NCBI GenBank assembly: GCA_002307275.1
Contig: DBTX01000057.1
Location: 9,180-21,007, forward strand
DNA: 11,828 nucleotides
DNA from: Hungateiclostridiaceae bacterium UBA1305
Lineage (GTDB): Bacteria > Bacillota > Clostridia > Acetivibrionales > DTU013
Direction: 5' to 3'
Shown: positions 1-7,200 of the stretch, in pieces
Layout of the letters: each line of letters starts with the position of its first letter
Numbering within the stretch: the stretch's first letter is position 1
Translations under genes and position numbers: made by a program
The notes under the pieces: model-generated
What the model was told of the DNA's origin: nothing
Database searches by the model: none
Seen by the model: only the letters and a program-made list of their open reading frames with translations

Positions 1-450
1 TTAAATATAAAACATACTTTCCTCATGACTTTTGGTTCTATTGAAGTCATCCACCAATTGCTGAAGTGTTATACTGTTCGTCACATTGTCTATACCTTCC
101 TGTATTTTCAGCCATACGCTTTTTGTAACACAACAGTTATAGCTGCTGCTGCAGCATTCCCCATTCTCCACTACGCAATCGTTTGAAACAGTCGAGCCCT
201 CCAGCACCCTCAAGATATCCCCGACTGTGATCTTATCGGGTTCTTCTGCCAGAGTATAGCCTCCCTGAGACCCTCGAACACTTTTTACAAGCTTCGCTTT
301 CTTCAATGCTGCAAATAGCTGTTCCAAATAATTTTCCGACAGCCCCTGCCTTTCCGCAATACTTTTCAATACAACCTGCCCCTCATTATTGTGAACAGCC
401 AGGTCAAGCATTGCTTTCAAGCCATATCTGCCTTTTGTCGAAAACTTCAT
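1..450 (-). CDS. iscR: Rrf2-family transcriptional regulator, IscR-like
   Basis: A 149-residue DNA-binding regulator of the Rrf2 family, a winged-helix dimer that senses Fe-S status or cysteine supply. The N-terminus MKFSTKGRYGLKAMLDLA is the family signature; the helix-turn-helix spans about residues 26-50 and the wing (RGSQGGYTLA) 59-68. A Cys-rich loop follows with C92, C99, C100, C106 and C107. Aligned on the CxTxxxW stretch, C92/C100/C107 match the three [2Fe-2S] ligands of E. coli IscR (C92, C98, C104), while the position of its fourth ligand, H107, is Lys110 here. CymR-type members lack this Cys cluster, so an IscR-like sensor is favoured. The ATG follows GGAGG. A promoter and palindromic operator lie just upstream, which fits autoregulation. 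In Clostridia this gene usually precedes cysteine desulfurase and scaffold genes, which would lie outside the window. Family assignment is firm; the exact signal is inferred. Confidence 0.9.
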   Translation of the reverse strand: MKFSTKGRYGLKAMLDLAVHNNEGQVVLKSIAERQGLSENYLEQLFAALKKAKLVKSVRGSQGGYTLAEEPDKITVGDILRVLEGSTVSNDCVVENGECCSSSYNCCVTKSVWLKIQEGIDNVTNSITLQQLVDDFNRTKSHEESMFYI

Positions 451-494
451 TATACCGCCTCCACATCAGGCTATATACCAACCGTTTTACTATG

Positions 495-527
495 AATAAT
501 TCCCTAGTAATTTACTCGGTATTTAAT
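495..527. promoter_or_regulatory. Palindromic operator for the Rrf2 regulator
   Basis: An interrupted palindrome centred on position 511. The perfect core is AGTAA-T-TTACT (506-516), and matched pairs continue outward at 503-504/518-519, 501/521, 497-499/523-525 and 495/527. It lies immediately downstream of the -10 box, across the expected transcription start, about 45 bp before the Rrf2 start codon. Rrf2 dimers bind interrupted palindromes of about this size. That this protein binds here is inferred from position and symmetry. Confidence 0.6.
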
Positions 528-530
528 TAT

Positions 531-559
531 AATTTATCACTATGTTTTTCTGTTGTCAA
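531..559 (-). promoter_or_regulatory. Sigma-A-type promoter of the Rrf2 regulator gene
   Basis: On the minus strand, TTGACA (554-559) is followed after 17 bases by TAAATT (531-536), with AT-rich sequence around it. A perfect TATAAT also occurs at 526-531, but its 22-base spacing is too long. The -35 box matches consensus exactly and the spacing is ideal, so a housekeeping promoter is likely. Confidence 0.65.
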
Positions 560-636
560 CAATAATATTCAATAAGTTATTGTTTGCCATCTGCTTTTTT
601 ATAACAGGTTCAAGGCTAGAATTTACCAGATCACTG

Positions 637-1887
637 TCATACAGATACTACTGGAAGTGTTGATCCACCGTGAGGCATCAGAAGCACACCGGCATCTTGT
701 CCCATTTCCTCGAATGCCTTGTCAAGAGCTTCCTGCATGGTATAGAACGGTTTCATGTAAAGCTTCTCTGCTTTAGCTTCCGGCAGATCGGAAACGATAA
801 AAATCCCGGCCTTCTTTTCAACCAGTGCAATTGCTGCCGCCTTATGTCCGCCGAGTTCAAAGTTTCTTCCGATCTTTTCAATCAGGTCATCAGGCGAAGT
901 TGAAGCATTGATCCATTTCTCGAAGACCTCTTCTCCAAAGCCTTCATTACAGGACGCCATCAGTATGATGATACCACCGTCACGCACCGCATGCTTGGCA
1001 TTGTCAAGCGCCTTTTGTGCCTGATAAAGGTTGATATCCTTGGGATAGCCGCCGGGAGTCGTAATGACGATATCGGCTCTCCCTGGTATTGCTACCTTGT
1101 AAAGACCGTCAAGAAATTTGCAGCCTTCCCGGTGCGCAAGTATCTGATGACCGGCAACTGCTTTAATGATCTTTTTGTTTTCATCAAGTACGACATTCAG
1201 AATAAAATCTATCGGAACGAACTCCACTACCTCATCGATGTCCTGCCTGACAGGATTATCGTCAATAGCGCCGGCTCTTGCAGCTTCCTTGACCATAGCA
1301 CTGTGGTTAGCCTGGATCGCAGCTCTGGTGGATACTCCCGGCATGATTGCTTTTGCGCCGCCGCTATAGCCGGCGAAATAATGGTATTCTATGTTTCCAA
1401 GACAGATCCTTCTGTCGGCATCGGCGACGATGTCAAATATCTCGGCAGGTGTCCCTCTGGAGGTCGTACCAAGCATTCTGCAACGAGTTACATCGCTGTC
1501 GACACACTTGATCCTGCTATATATTTCGTCGCCTACCAGGTATTTTTTTTCCTCATCGGTATGCTTTCGATGGCTCCCAAGACCGAAGACTATAGTGATA
1601 TTGCCATACGACACACCTGCAGCAAGGAGTTCTTCAATAATTAATGGCAGTACCAGCTTGCTTGGCATCGGTCTTGTAACATCGCTGGTGACGATAACGA
1701 TTTTTTCACCGGGCTTTACCAGGGTGGAAAGCCTGCCCGTTCCGATCGGTTCATGAAGCGCACGCCTAACCTCATCTGCACCTGTCAGACCGATTTCTAC
1801 GCTATTCTGCCCTAGTTCGGCAATAATATTTTTTTCGTCTATGTCAAATTCTCTGAATGTCTTGCCATATCCATATTTGAAATGCAT
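637..1887 (-). CDS. larA: LarA-family nickel-pincer 2-hydroxyacid racemase/epimerase
   Basis: A 416-residue LarA-superfamily enzyme. Family members interconvert stereoisomers of 2-hydroxyacids by hydride transfer, using a nickel-pincer nucleotide bound to a lysine. Visible landmarks are TSDVTRP (67-73), GLGSHRKHTDEE with H106, EYHYFAGYSGGAKAIMPG with H169 and K179 (the expected cofactor lysine), and ANHS with H195. Q289 and K292 in the YPKDINLYQAQKAL segment match substrate-site residues of L. plantarum LarA. Where lactate racemases usually have a Trp-Gln pair near residue 350, this protein reads GGHKAAAI, so the substrate may not be lactate; other family members act on malate, phenyllactate, hydroxyglutarate or sugar acids. 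The ATG sits 7 bases after AAGGTGG. The cofactor genes larB, larC and larE are not in the window. The gene follows a small membrane-protein gene by 63 bases without an obvious terminator. Confidence 0.87.
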   Translation of the reverse strand: MHFKYGYGKTFREFDIDEKNIIAELGQNSVEIGLTGADEVRRALHEPIGTGRLSTLVKPGEKIVIVTSDVTRPMPSKLVLPLIIEELLAAGVSYGNITIVFGLGSHRKHTDEEKKYLVGDEIYSRIKCVDSDVTRCRMLGTTSRGTPAEIFDIVADADRRICLGNIEYHYFAGYSGGAKAIMPGVSTRAAIQANHSAMVKEAARAGAIDDNPVRQDIDEVVEFVPIDFILNVVLDENKKIIKAVAGHQILAHREGCKFLDGLYKVAIPGRADIVITTPGGYPKDINLYQAQKALDNAKHAVRDGGIIILMASCNEGFGEEVFEKWINASTSPDDLIEKIGRNFELGGHKAAAIALVEKKAGIFIVSDLPEAKAEKLYMKPFYTMQEALDKAFEEMGQDAGVLLMPHGGSTLPVVSV

Positions 1888-1950
1888 CGTCTTTCCACCT
1901 TCTTAGCAGTTTTATTGTCATCTATTCATCTATATACAATGAGAAAGGAT

Positions 1951-2241
1951 CTAATTCTTATCCTTCGTTTTATTGTTTATTTCATCTGGTTTCTCATTGC
2001 CTGTGTCATTATTTTGAACATTCATCATCATATCCATATCATTCTTATTTCTTTTACGCATGTCATCACGCATTTTAAAAATCAGCAGTACAAATAAAAT
2101 AGCAATATAAACAATTGTACTTATTTTCATAATAATACTATGAAATTCGCTCAAATGAATATTTAAAAAAAACAAAGTGATGTTGACTATCAAAAAAACA
2201 AATCCAATCAGTAAAACCCATGCAAATATTCTTCTTTTCAT
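1951..2241 (-). CDS. Small two-helix membrane protein, unknown function
   Basis: A 96-residue protein that I do not recognise. It has a basic start (MKRR), a hydrophobic segment at about 6-27, a short loop, and a second hydrophobic segment at about 35-55. A hydrophilic tail rich in Lys, Asn, Asp and Met (57-96) follows. Positive charge clusters at the N-terminus and directly after helix 2 (KMRDDMRKR), which fits a hairpin with both ends in the cytoplasm. The start is supported by GGGAGGG seven bases or less upstream of ATG. It lies between rarA and the LarA-family gene, with about 60-base gaps on both sides and no clear terminator, so co-transcription with the racemase is possible but unproven. 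It is probably real because of its ribosome binding site and coherent topology. Confidence 0.62.
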   Translation of the reverse strand: MKRRIFAWVLLIGFVFLIVNITLFFLNIHLSEFHSIIMKISTIVYIAILFVLLIFKMRDDMRKRNKNDMDMMMNVQNNDTGNEKPDEINNKTKDKN

Positions 2242-2303
2242 AATACCCTCCCCATTTCACATTAGCCTCTTCTATTGTACATGATTTATGTTATAAAATA
2301 TAT

Positions 2304-3605
2304 TCATTCCTTCTGGTCAGTGTTTCTGAATCTTTCGATCCAATCCTTGATTCGTGCCTCGTAACCGTTGGCTGTCGGCTCATAATATATGGTCCCTGAC
2401 ATTTCATCAGGGAAGAATTCCTGCCTTACGATATTTCCGGGGTAATCATGTGCATATTTGTAACCCTTGCCGTAACCCTGATCGCTCATTCCCTTCATCG
2501 GGGCGTTTCTGAGGTGCATGGGTACTTCACCCGTACGCTTCGTTTCCACATCTTTCATTGCCTTTCCAAGCGCCTTGTAGCAGGAATTTGACTTGGGGCT
2601 GGTCGCCACCATGACAGCGGCATGCGCCAACAGCAGCCTCGCTTCCGGCATCCCTATCATGTGGATTCCCTCCGCAGCGGCAATTGCTACCTGCAAAGCT
2701 GTTGGATTGGCCATTCCCACATCTTCCGAAGCGCAGATGATAATGCGCCTTGCCAGGAATTCCGGATCCTCTCCTGCATAAAGTGCGCGTGCCAGATAGA
2801 ATACTGCGGCATCGGGATTGCTGCCCCTCATGGATTTTATAAATGCGCTGATGTTATCGTAATGTGCCTCACCGGATTTATCAAAGGTGATCGACTTTCT
2901 CTGGACACATTCCTCAATGGTTTCCAACGTGATATGTATGAGACCATCCCTGCCAAGTTCTGAAGTCATAACTGCAAGTTCGACAGCGTTCAATGCGATT
3001 CTGGCATCTCCATTGGACACTTCTGCAAGGTACTTTATCGCATCTTCGTCAACCGTCAGATTATATTCTCCGACGCCGCGCTCCCTGTCCTTCAGCGCTG
3101 ATCTGATAATCTGACCGATATGGTCTGTGGTAAGCGGCTTGAGCATAAACACCGAGGAACGCGATATCAATGCCTTATTCACCTCAAAGTATGGGTTCTC
3201 GGTTGTTGCACCAATCAATACGATCGTGCCGTTTTCAACAAAAGGAAGCAGCGCATCCTGTTGGGCTTTGTTAAAGCGGTGTATCTCGTCGACGAACAAT
3301 ACGGTCCTTCCGACCGGATTGAGCATCATGTTCTGCGTATCGGCCACGATCCGTTTAATATCTGCAACTCCTGCAGTGACAGCATTTAGCTTCTCAAAGA
3401 TGGATTTCGTCGTAGCGGCAATAATCCTTGCCAGCGATGTCTTTCCCGTGCCAGGTGGGCCGTACAGGATAACGGAGGAAATCCTGTCTGCCTTGATCAT
3501 CCTGTAAAGCATTTTGCCTTTGCCTGTAATATGCTCCTGTCCTACAAATTCTTCTATTGACCTCGGGCTCATCCTGTAAGCCAGAGGTTCATTCCTGTCA
3601 GGCAT
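2304..3605 (-). CDS. rarA: RarA/MgsA-type replication-associated recombination AAA+ ATPase
   Basis: A clamp-loader-like AAA+ ATPase that acts at stalled replication forks. With the start chosen here it has 433 residues, normal for the family (about 420-450). In that numbering: GPPGTGKT Walker A at 49-56, LFVDEIHRF Walker B at 103-111, GATTENP sensor 1 at 132-138, SRSSVF arginine-finger region at 148-153, and GDARIALN sensor 2 at 199-206. The C-terminal oligomerisation part contains SNPDAAVFYLARAL, SEDVGMANP, LRNAPM and GYGKGYKYAHDYP, all typical of RarA. The ATG at 3603-3605 follows GGAGG closely. An in-frame TTG at 3642-3644 would add 13 residues but lacks a ribosome binding site. A TATAAT-like box lies at 3650-3655, so the gene may have its own start signal despite being only 63 bases behind the upstream gene. 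Confidence 0.93.
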   Translation of the reverse strand: MPDRNEPLAYRMSPRSIEEFVGQEHITGKGKMLYRMIKADRISSVILYGPPGTGKTSLARIIAATTKSIFEKLNAVTAGVADIKRIVADTQNMMLNPVGRTVLFVDEIHRFNKAQQDALLPFVENGTIVLIGATTENPYFEVNKALISRSSVFMLKPLTTDHIGQIIRSALKDRERGVGEYNLTVDEDAIKYLAEVSNGDARIALNAVELAVMTSELGRDGLIHITLETIEECVQRKSITFDKSGEAHYDNISAFIKSMRGSNPDAAVFYLARALYAGEDPEFLARRIIICASEDVGMANPTALQVAIAAAEGIHMIGMPEARLLLAHAAVMVATSPKSNSCYKALGKAMKDVETKRTGEVPMHLRNAPMKGMSDQGYGKGYKYAHDYPGNIVRQEFFPDEMSGTIYYEPTANGYEARIKDWIERFRNTDQKE

Positions 3606-3668
3606 AGTATCCTCCAAGAGATCATACAGCTGTTTTAATTGCAAAAAAGATTATAAGGATTAATAAAT

Positions 3669-5669
3669 TCATTTCGTAATCTCAAACGAGTCCCATATCT
3701 CTTTTAAAATATTCAAATTGAACTCACTGGATGTCAGATCAGGTATGGTTGTCATAAAGCAATACCTGAACCCGCCTTCATTAAACAGATAATAATTCAC
3801 ATCTGCATAGGTCTCGCTCTCTTGATCGTCAATCCTGTATTGAACTATTGTAACATCCTTACCCTTGTATTGCTCGGTAATTGTTTTTACTGGTTTTTCC
3901 GGCACTTTATCCGATAGCTTCATGGACACGAAGCGCTCGCTGTCGGCCTTAACAGGTTCTCCTTCCTTAAGGGCAGAGGCTTCGACGACCACGACCGCAC
4001 CTGATTTACTATCATAGAAGTTTTCAAGACTTTGTCCGGAGGTGCTGTTTTTCTGCCAATATCCCGGTAATGTTAATTTCCATTTATAAGCTTTGTTTTC
4101 ATAAATGGTAAGGGTATCTTCCTTGCCGATATTGTTCTTTGTCAGATTGAACGCATTCTTCTGCAGTTCCACCAGCATTTTATCATTGTCCTTTGCGGAG
4201 ATCTTAAAAGAGCCAAACATTTTGTCAAAGCTCTCCAACCCCTTTACAAAATCTGCCGCAGGAGCTTTGTAAGTTATATCATAGAGGATACCGTTTTCGA
4301 GGATAAGTCTTTCATTGAAATCGTAAACTGCACTTCCATATTTCACTTCAAATATCATCTCATAGCATGTATATCCTGCTTCCTGTTTCAGGCCCTTTGA
4401 TTTCAGCGTGAAAAATTGAGGATTGAAATTTTTTACATATGAATCTGACATGTTCTTACCAGCTGTTTCAATGTCCGTTTTGTCCGCAGCAGTATCGAGT
4501 TCCACCTTTACATATTCACCCTTTTTTCCGTCAAATCTTGTATTGAAAGGATTTGCGGATGCTGACTCCGAAAGGTCCCATTCCGGCAGGATGTTCATTT
4601 CCCATGATAAATACTTCTTACTTGTGGTTTCTGAAGAGATATAGCTGTTGTATTTCGCAAGACCATTTTTAACACTTGAAAGATCAACCGTATCTGCAAT
4701 ATTGCCGTTATATCCGGTGTCGAAAGAGTCAAGCATTGTCTTGACTGTTTTATCGGCTTTCAGTTTGGCAGGATCCACCTCATCATACGAAGTAACAATG
4801 ACATCAATGTAATTGCTTCCCTTTACATAAATTCTTTCATATACGGCATCCTCATATTCATCATTATAAAACAGCTCAACATATTGAGGTTTTGCCTCAA
4901 GGACGAGGGAGGAATCCATGGGCTCTACATCCAGCAGCGCATAAGGATCCTCATTGATCTGGTCATAGATTTGTTTGAGTGTCTTACCATCATTATTGCC
5001 TGCAGTAATTTCCAGATCGAATCCAAAATGTTCATTTTCGAAAAGGATGGCTTTTGAGTTGAAGGATTGTGATGTTACAGTGGTACCTTTGGGCAGGGAT
5101 ATATCCCATCCGAAATAGCTGTTGCCGGCTCTGGAAGTCGTTATACTGCCTGTGAGGAAGGAGAGATCGGAAAGTGAACCATCCTCTTCCAAAACAATAG
5201 TGGCTTTTCCAGTCTTAGCATCATATTTTGTGTTTATTCCAAAACTCAGCTTCAGAAATTCGAGCGGAACCATCACAACAGTCCCTGAAAGCAATGGTGG
5301 CGCCGGAAGAAGCTTTTTCTCCCGGTTCAGCGTGAAATCTTTGGCACCGACCTTGATTTTAGCTGCAATATCCCTGTAAGTAACTGTTATGGTCCCGTCA
5401 CCGGCTGTCTCTACATCTGCGCCAATTGTTTCAGATACAGTTTTCATCGGGATATAAAAGCTGTTTGCACTCGCAAATGGTTTCTGACAGGGTATGGAGA
5501 CTCCATTGGCTGCAATTGCTGCTTTCCCTTGTGATAAAACGATTTCAAGAGCATCAGGTGCCTTTTTCGACAAACCATATACGACTCCATCCGGCAAAAT
5601 TGCAGTTGATATAAACAGTACCGCCATTAAAAACGATATTAACTTTTTTACAATTGTCCTTTTAAGCAT
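3669..5669 (-). CDS. Secreted protein: copper amine oxidase N-terminal domain plus three repeated domains
   Basis: A 666-residue exported protein. A basic N-terminus and hydrophobic stretch (about 5-32) form a signal peptide. Residues about 40-162 match the copper-amine-oxidase N1 domain common in clostridial surface proteins; this domain has no oxidase activity, and no catalytic oxidase domain follows. The remainder seems to be three diverged copies of one unit (about 182-320, 352-490, 524-666). Each opens with a Trp-containing strand and a Leu-Pro turn (GWDISLP, SWEMNILPEW, KWKLTLPGYW) and closes with a similar helix (MLDSFD, FDKMFGSFKI, IWDSFEI), reminiscent of PsbP/MOG1-like folds. The ATG at 5667-5669 lies 5 bases after GGAGG; an in-frame TTG four codons earlier overlaps that site and is unlikely. 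It follows the HtrA-like gene by 53 bases with no terminator, so the two are probably co-transcribed. The function is unknown. Confidence 0.82.
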   Translation of the reverse strand: MLKRTIVKKLISFLMAVLFISTAILPDGVVYGLSKKAPDALEIVLSQGKAAIAANGVSIPCQKPFASANSFYIPMKTVSETIGADVETAGDGTITVTYRDIAAKIKVGAKDFTLNREKKLLPAPPLLSGTVVMVPLEFLKLSFGINTKYDAKTGKATIVLEEDGSLSDLSFLTGSITTSRAGNSYFGWDISLPKGTTVTSQSFNSKAILFENEHFGFDLEITAGNNDGKTLKQIYDQINEDPYALLDVEPMDSSLVLEAKPQYVELFYNDEYEDAVYERIYVKGSNYIDVIVTSYDEVDPAKLKADKTVKTMLDSFDTGYNGNIADTVDLSSVKNGLAKYNSYISSETTSKKYLSWEMNILPEWDLSESASANPFNTRFDGKKGEYVKVELDTAADKTDIETAGKNMSDSYVKNFNPQFFTLKSKGLKQEAGYTCYEMIFEVKYGSAVYDFNERLILENGILYDITYKAPAADFVKGLESFDKMFGSFKISAKDNDKMLVELQKNAFNLTKNNIGKEDTLTIYENKAYKWKLTLPGYWQKNSTSGQSLENFYDSKSGAVVVVEASALKEGEPVKADSERFVSMKLSDKVPEKPVKTITEQYKGKDVTIVQYRIDDQESETYADVNYYLFNEGGFRYCFMTTIPDLTSSEFNLNILKEIWDSFEITK

Positions 5670-5722
5670 CTCGTCCTCCAATAGTCTCTGATAAATCCAA
5701 ATTACATCTTCCTGCCGGATAC

Positions 5723-6760
5723 TTACAATTTTTCGCCATATACGGCCTTCAATTCGATTTCCTTGTCATTTCTTCTGACAGTAAGCTTTACTGTACTACC
5801 AGGCAGATACTTTTTCATCTCTTCGTTATAATCTATAATAGTAGTCACTTCCACACCGTTTACACTCATAAGCACATCATCCAGCAGCAACCCGCATTTT
5901 TCAGCGGGTGAACTCTTCTCGATCTCTGAAATTGTCAGTCCTTCATTTGAAGGCAGACCATAGCGCGCTGCCACACCCTCCAGGAACTCAACACCTAAAT
6001 AAGGACGCCTGACCTTCCCGTATTTTCCGAATTGATCAAGCACATATTTGACAGTATCCACAGGTATCGAAAAGCTGAGGCCCTCAACTCCATAGCCAAC
6101 ATATTTGACCGTATTGATACCAATGACACGACCTGAAAGATCAACGAGCGGACCTCCGCTGTTTCCGCCATTTATCGCGGCATCTGACTGTATAAAACGA
6201 TATTCCCCATCTGCGGACCTGTTTATTCCGCTGATGATCCCCTTTGAAGCTGAATTTCTTAGTGAGAAGGACAAAGGAGTCCCGATTGCCACGACAGGTC
6301 TGCCGACTACCACCTGTTTGATATCACCAAAAACTGCGGGTTTGAGCATGCCCTTGTCAATTTTGATACTGGCCAGGTCAGATTGCTCGTCAATCGCCTT
6401 CAACCGTGCTTTATAGGATTTGCCATTGGACAGTACTACTACTATGGTTTCCATGTCAGCAACAACATGGGCGTTTGTCACTATGTAACCGTTTGATTTA
6501 TAAATTACGCCGCTGCCAAATATGAGATTGTCTCCGTTACTGCTGTAATTCTCACTGCTCGGCTTGAGTTTACCAATAATACCTACTACGGAACCGCTGA
6601 GGTTGTTTATTACTTTTTCAACGGAAGCATCAATACCGTCCTGACTTTCTGCTGTGTTTGTGTTAGTTTTAGCAGCTGCATAAACTACACCGGATGGATT
6701 TGGTAACAGGAACGATATTATAAGAATTGTTAATGTACTGATGAGTTTTAATTTGAGCAT
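5723..6760 (-). CDS. HtrA/DegP-like serine protease with PDZ domain
   Basis: A 345-residue S1C-family trypsin-like protease exported to the cell envelope, where HtrA relatives degrade or refold damaged proteins. The hydrophobic N-terminus (about 1-28, ending VVYA-AA) is a signal peptide or signal anchor. The catalytic triad is complete: H98 in TNAHVV, D128 in QSDLASIK and S201 in GGNSGGP. The oxyanion/specificity region reads QSDAAINGGNSGG. A single C-terminal PDZ domain spans about 255-340 (YLGVEF, SSPAEKCGLLLDDVLMSVNG). Clostridial HtrA proteins commonly have an N-terminal membrane helix, and this one is shorter than the usual 380-450 residues because the linker is short. The ATG follows GGAGG by 6 bases. 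It is the first gene of a probable two-gene unit with the repeat protein downstream, which could be a substrate or partner. Confidence 0.9.
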   Translation of the reverse strand: MLKLKLISTLTILIISFLLPNPSGVVYAAAKTNTNTAESQDGIDASVEKVINNLSGSVVGIIGKLKPSSENYSSNGDNLIFGSGVIYKSNGYIVTNAHVVADMETIVVVLSNGKSYKARLKAIDEQSDLASIKIDKGMLKPAVFGDIKQVVVGRPVVAIGTPLSFSLRNSASKGIISGINRSADGEYRFIQSDAAINGGNSGGPLVDLSGRVIGINTVKYVGYGVEGLSFSIPVDTVKYVLDQFGKYGKVRRPYLGVEFLEGVAARYGLPSNEGLTISEIEKSSPAEKCGLLLDDVLMSVNGVEVTTIIDYNEEMKKYLPGSTVKLTVRRNDKEIELKAVYGEKL

Positions 6761-6818
6761 TCGGTTCCTCCATGTTTTAAACGATATACTATGAAAAATA
6801 ATCCGGGATAATAATCAA

Positions 6819-6859
6819 AAAGGACACTTCTCGCAACGGAGTTACCAGAAGCGTCCTTT
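6819..6859 (-). terminator. Intrinsic terminator upstream of the HtrA-like gene
   Basis: The arms AAAGGAC (6819-6825) and GTCCTTT (6853-6859), with CTTCT/AGAAG continuing inside after one mismatch, form a 12-pair hairpin with a 15-base loop. Read on the minus strand it ends in five T bases followed by GATTATTAT, typical of an intrinsic terminator. It lies about 90 bases beyond the deacetylase-like stop codon and 58 bases before the HtrA-like start. It probably ended the original deacetylase transcript and separates the operons. Confidence 0.62.
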
Positions 6860-6945
6860 ATCTTATTGTATCAAATCGTTGTACTGTTACTCAACGGCTT
6901 TTGAAAATATTTACCCGTCATTCAGCAGATTATTTTGCATTACAT

Positions 6946-7047
6946 TTAATAATTCGTCAAAACATCAAAAATATAGCCCTGCTTTTGCAAGCCTTCGATT
7001 ATTTTGGGCAATGTCTTACAAGTAGAATATTTTTCAGACAGTTGGAT
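6946..7047 (-). pseudogene. C-terminal remnant of a polysaccharide deacetylase
   Basis: The minus strand carries 33 open codons ending in TAA (6946-6948), bounded upstream by TGA at 7048-7050. The translation contains TCKTLPKIIEGLQKQGYIF, which matches the conserved last helix and strand of NodB-type polysaccharide deacetylases (pattern T-x-x-x-LP-x-II-x-GL-x-x-x-GY-x-F). No catalytic motifs and no start codon are present, so only the tail of a former gene survives. A terminator at 6819-6859 lies where the end of that gene would need it. The assignment rests on a short match and was made by eye. Confidence 0.55.
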
Positions 7048-7057
7048 TCACAAAAAA

Positions 7058-7116
7058 AAACCGGTAAAAGGCGCATTTCAATAGGGAAACTTGTTGAACC
7101 ATACCCCAAACCGGTA
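7058..7116. repeat. Paired 9-base repeats AAACCGGTA, 50 bases apart
   Basis: AAACCGGTA occurs at 7058-7066 and 7108-7116. Because ACCGGT is self-complementary, the copies can also pair as inverted repeats, with GG (7070-7071) and CC nearby adding to the helix. They lie in the gene-poor scar between the deacetylase relic and the truncated nuclease gene. No coding potential recognisable to me is found here. The origin is unknown; the end of a decayed mobile element is one possibility. Confidence 0.4.
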
Positions 7117-7129
7117 CGGAAGTGAAGGA

Positions 7130-7177
7130 GATAGGCGTTGTCTCGCAAGGATAGCGCCTATCAAATGATTGCTTTTT
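7130..7177 (+). terminator. Strong plus-strand hairpin followed by a T-run
   Basis: GATAGGCG (7130-7137) and CGCCTATC (7155-7162) pair perfectly. Inside, TTGTCT and GGATAG continue the helix using three G-U pairs, giving 14 pairs around the loop CGCAA. The G-U pairs exist only in plus-strand RNA; on the minus strand they become A-C mismatches. A run of six T bases follows (7172-7177), about 9 bases after the stem, which is far for a classical terminator. No plus-strand gene precedes it, so its role is unclear. Confidence 0.4.
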
Positions 7178-7200
7178 TCTATAGTAAAACGGACTTTTGA

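Noticed and set aside
482..493. CCGTTTTACTAT shared in inverted orientation with 7180-7191
   Set aside because: A 12-base match between two sites is expected several times by chance in a window of this size, and the flanks do not match.
558..584. Inverted repeat AACAATAA/TTATTGTT after the racemase gene as a terminator
   Set aside because: It is entirely AT-rich, has no T-run and overlaps the -35 box of the Rrf2 promoter; chance is likely in such AT-rich sequence.
991..1644. Plus-strand open frame of 217 codons opposite the LarA-family gene
   Set aside because: The minus strand has the complete LarA motif set; the antisense translation shows no family features.
3606..3644. TTG start adding 13 residues to RarA
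   Set aside because: No ribosome binding site precedes it, whereas the ATG at 3603-3605 follows GGAGG at a good distance and gives the usual family N-terminus.
6901..7125. Plus-strand 74-codon frame in the gene-poor region
   Set aside because: It lacks a ribosome binding site, and the minus strand at this place encodes the recognisable deacetylase tail.
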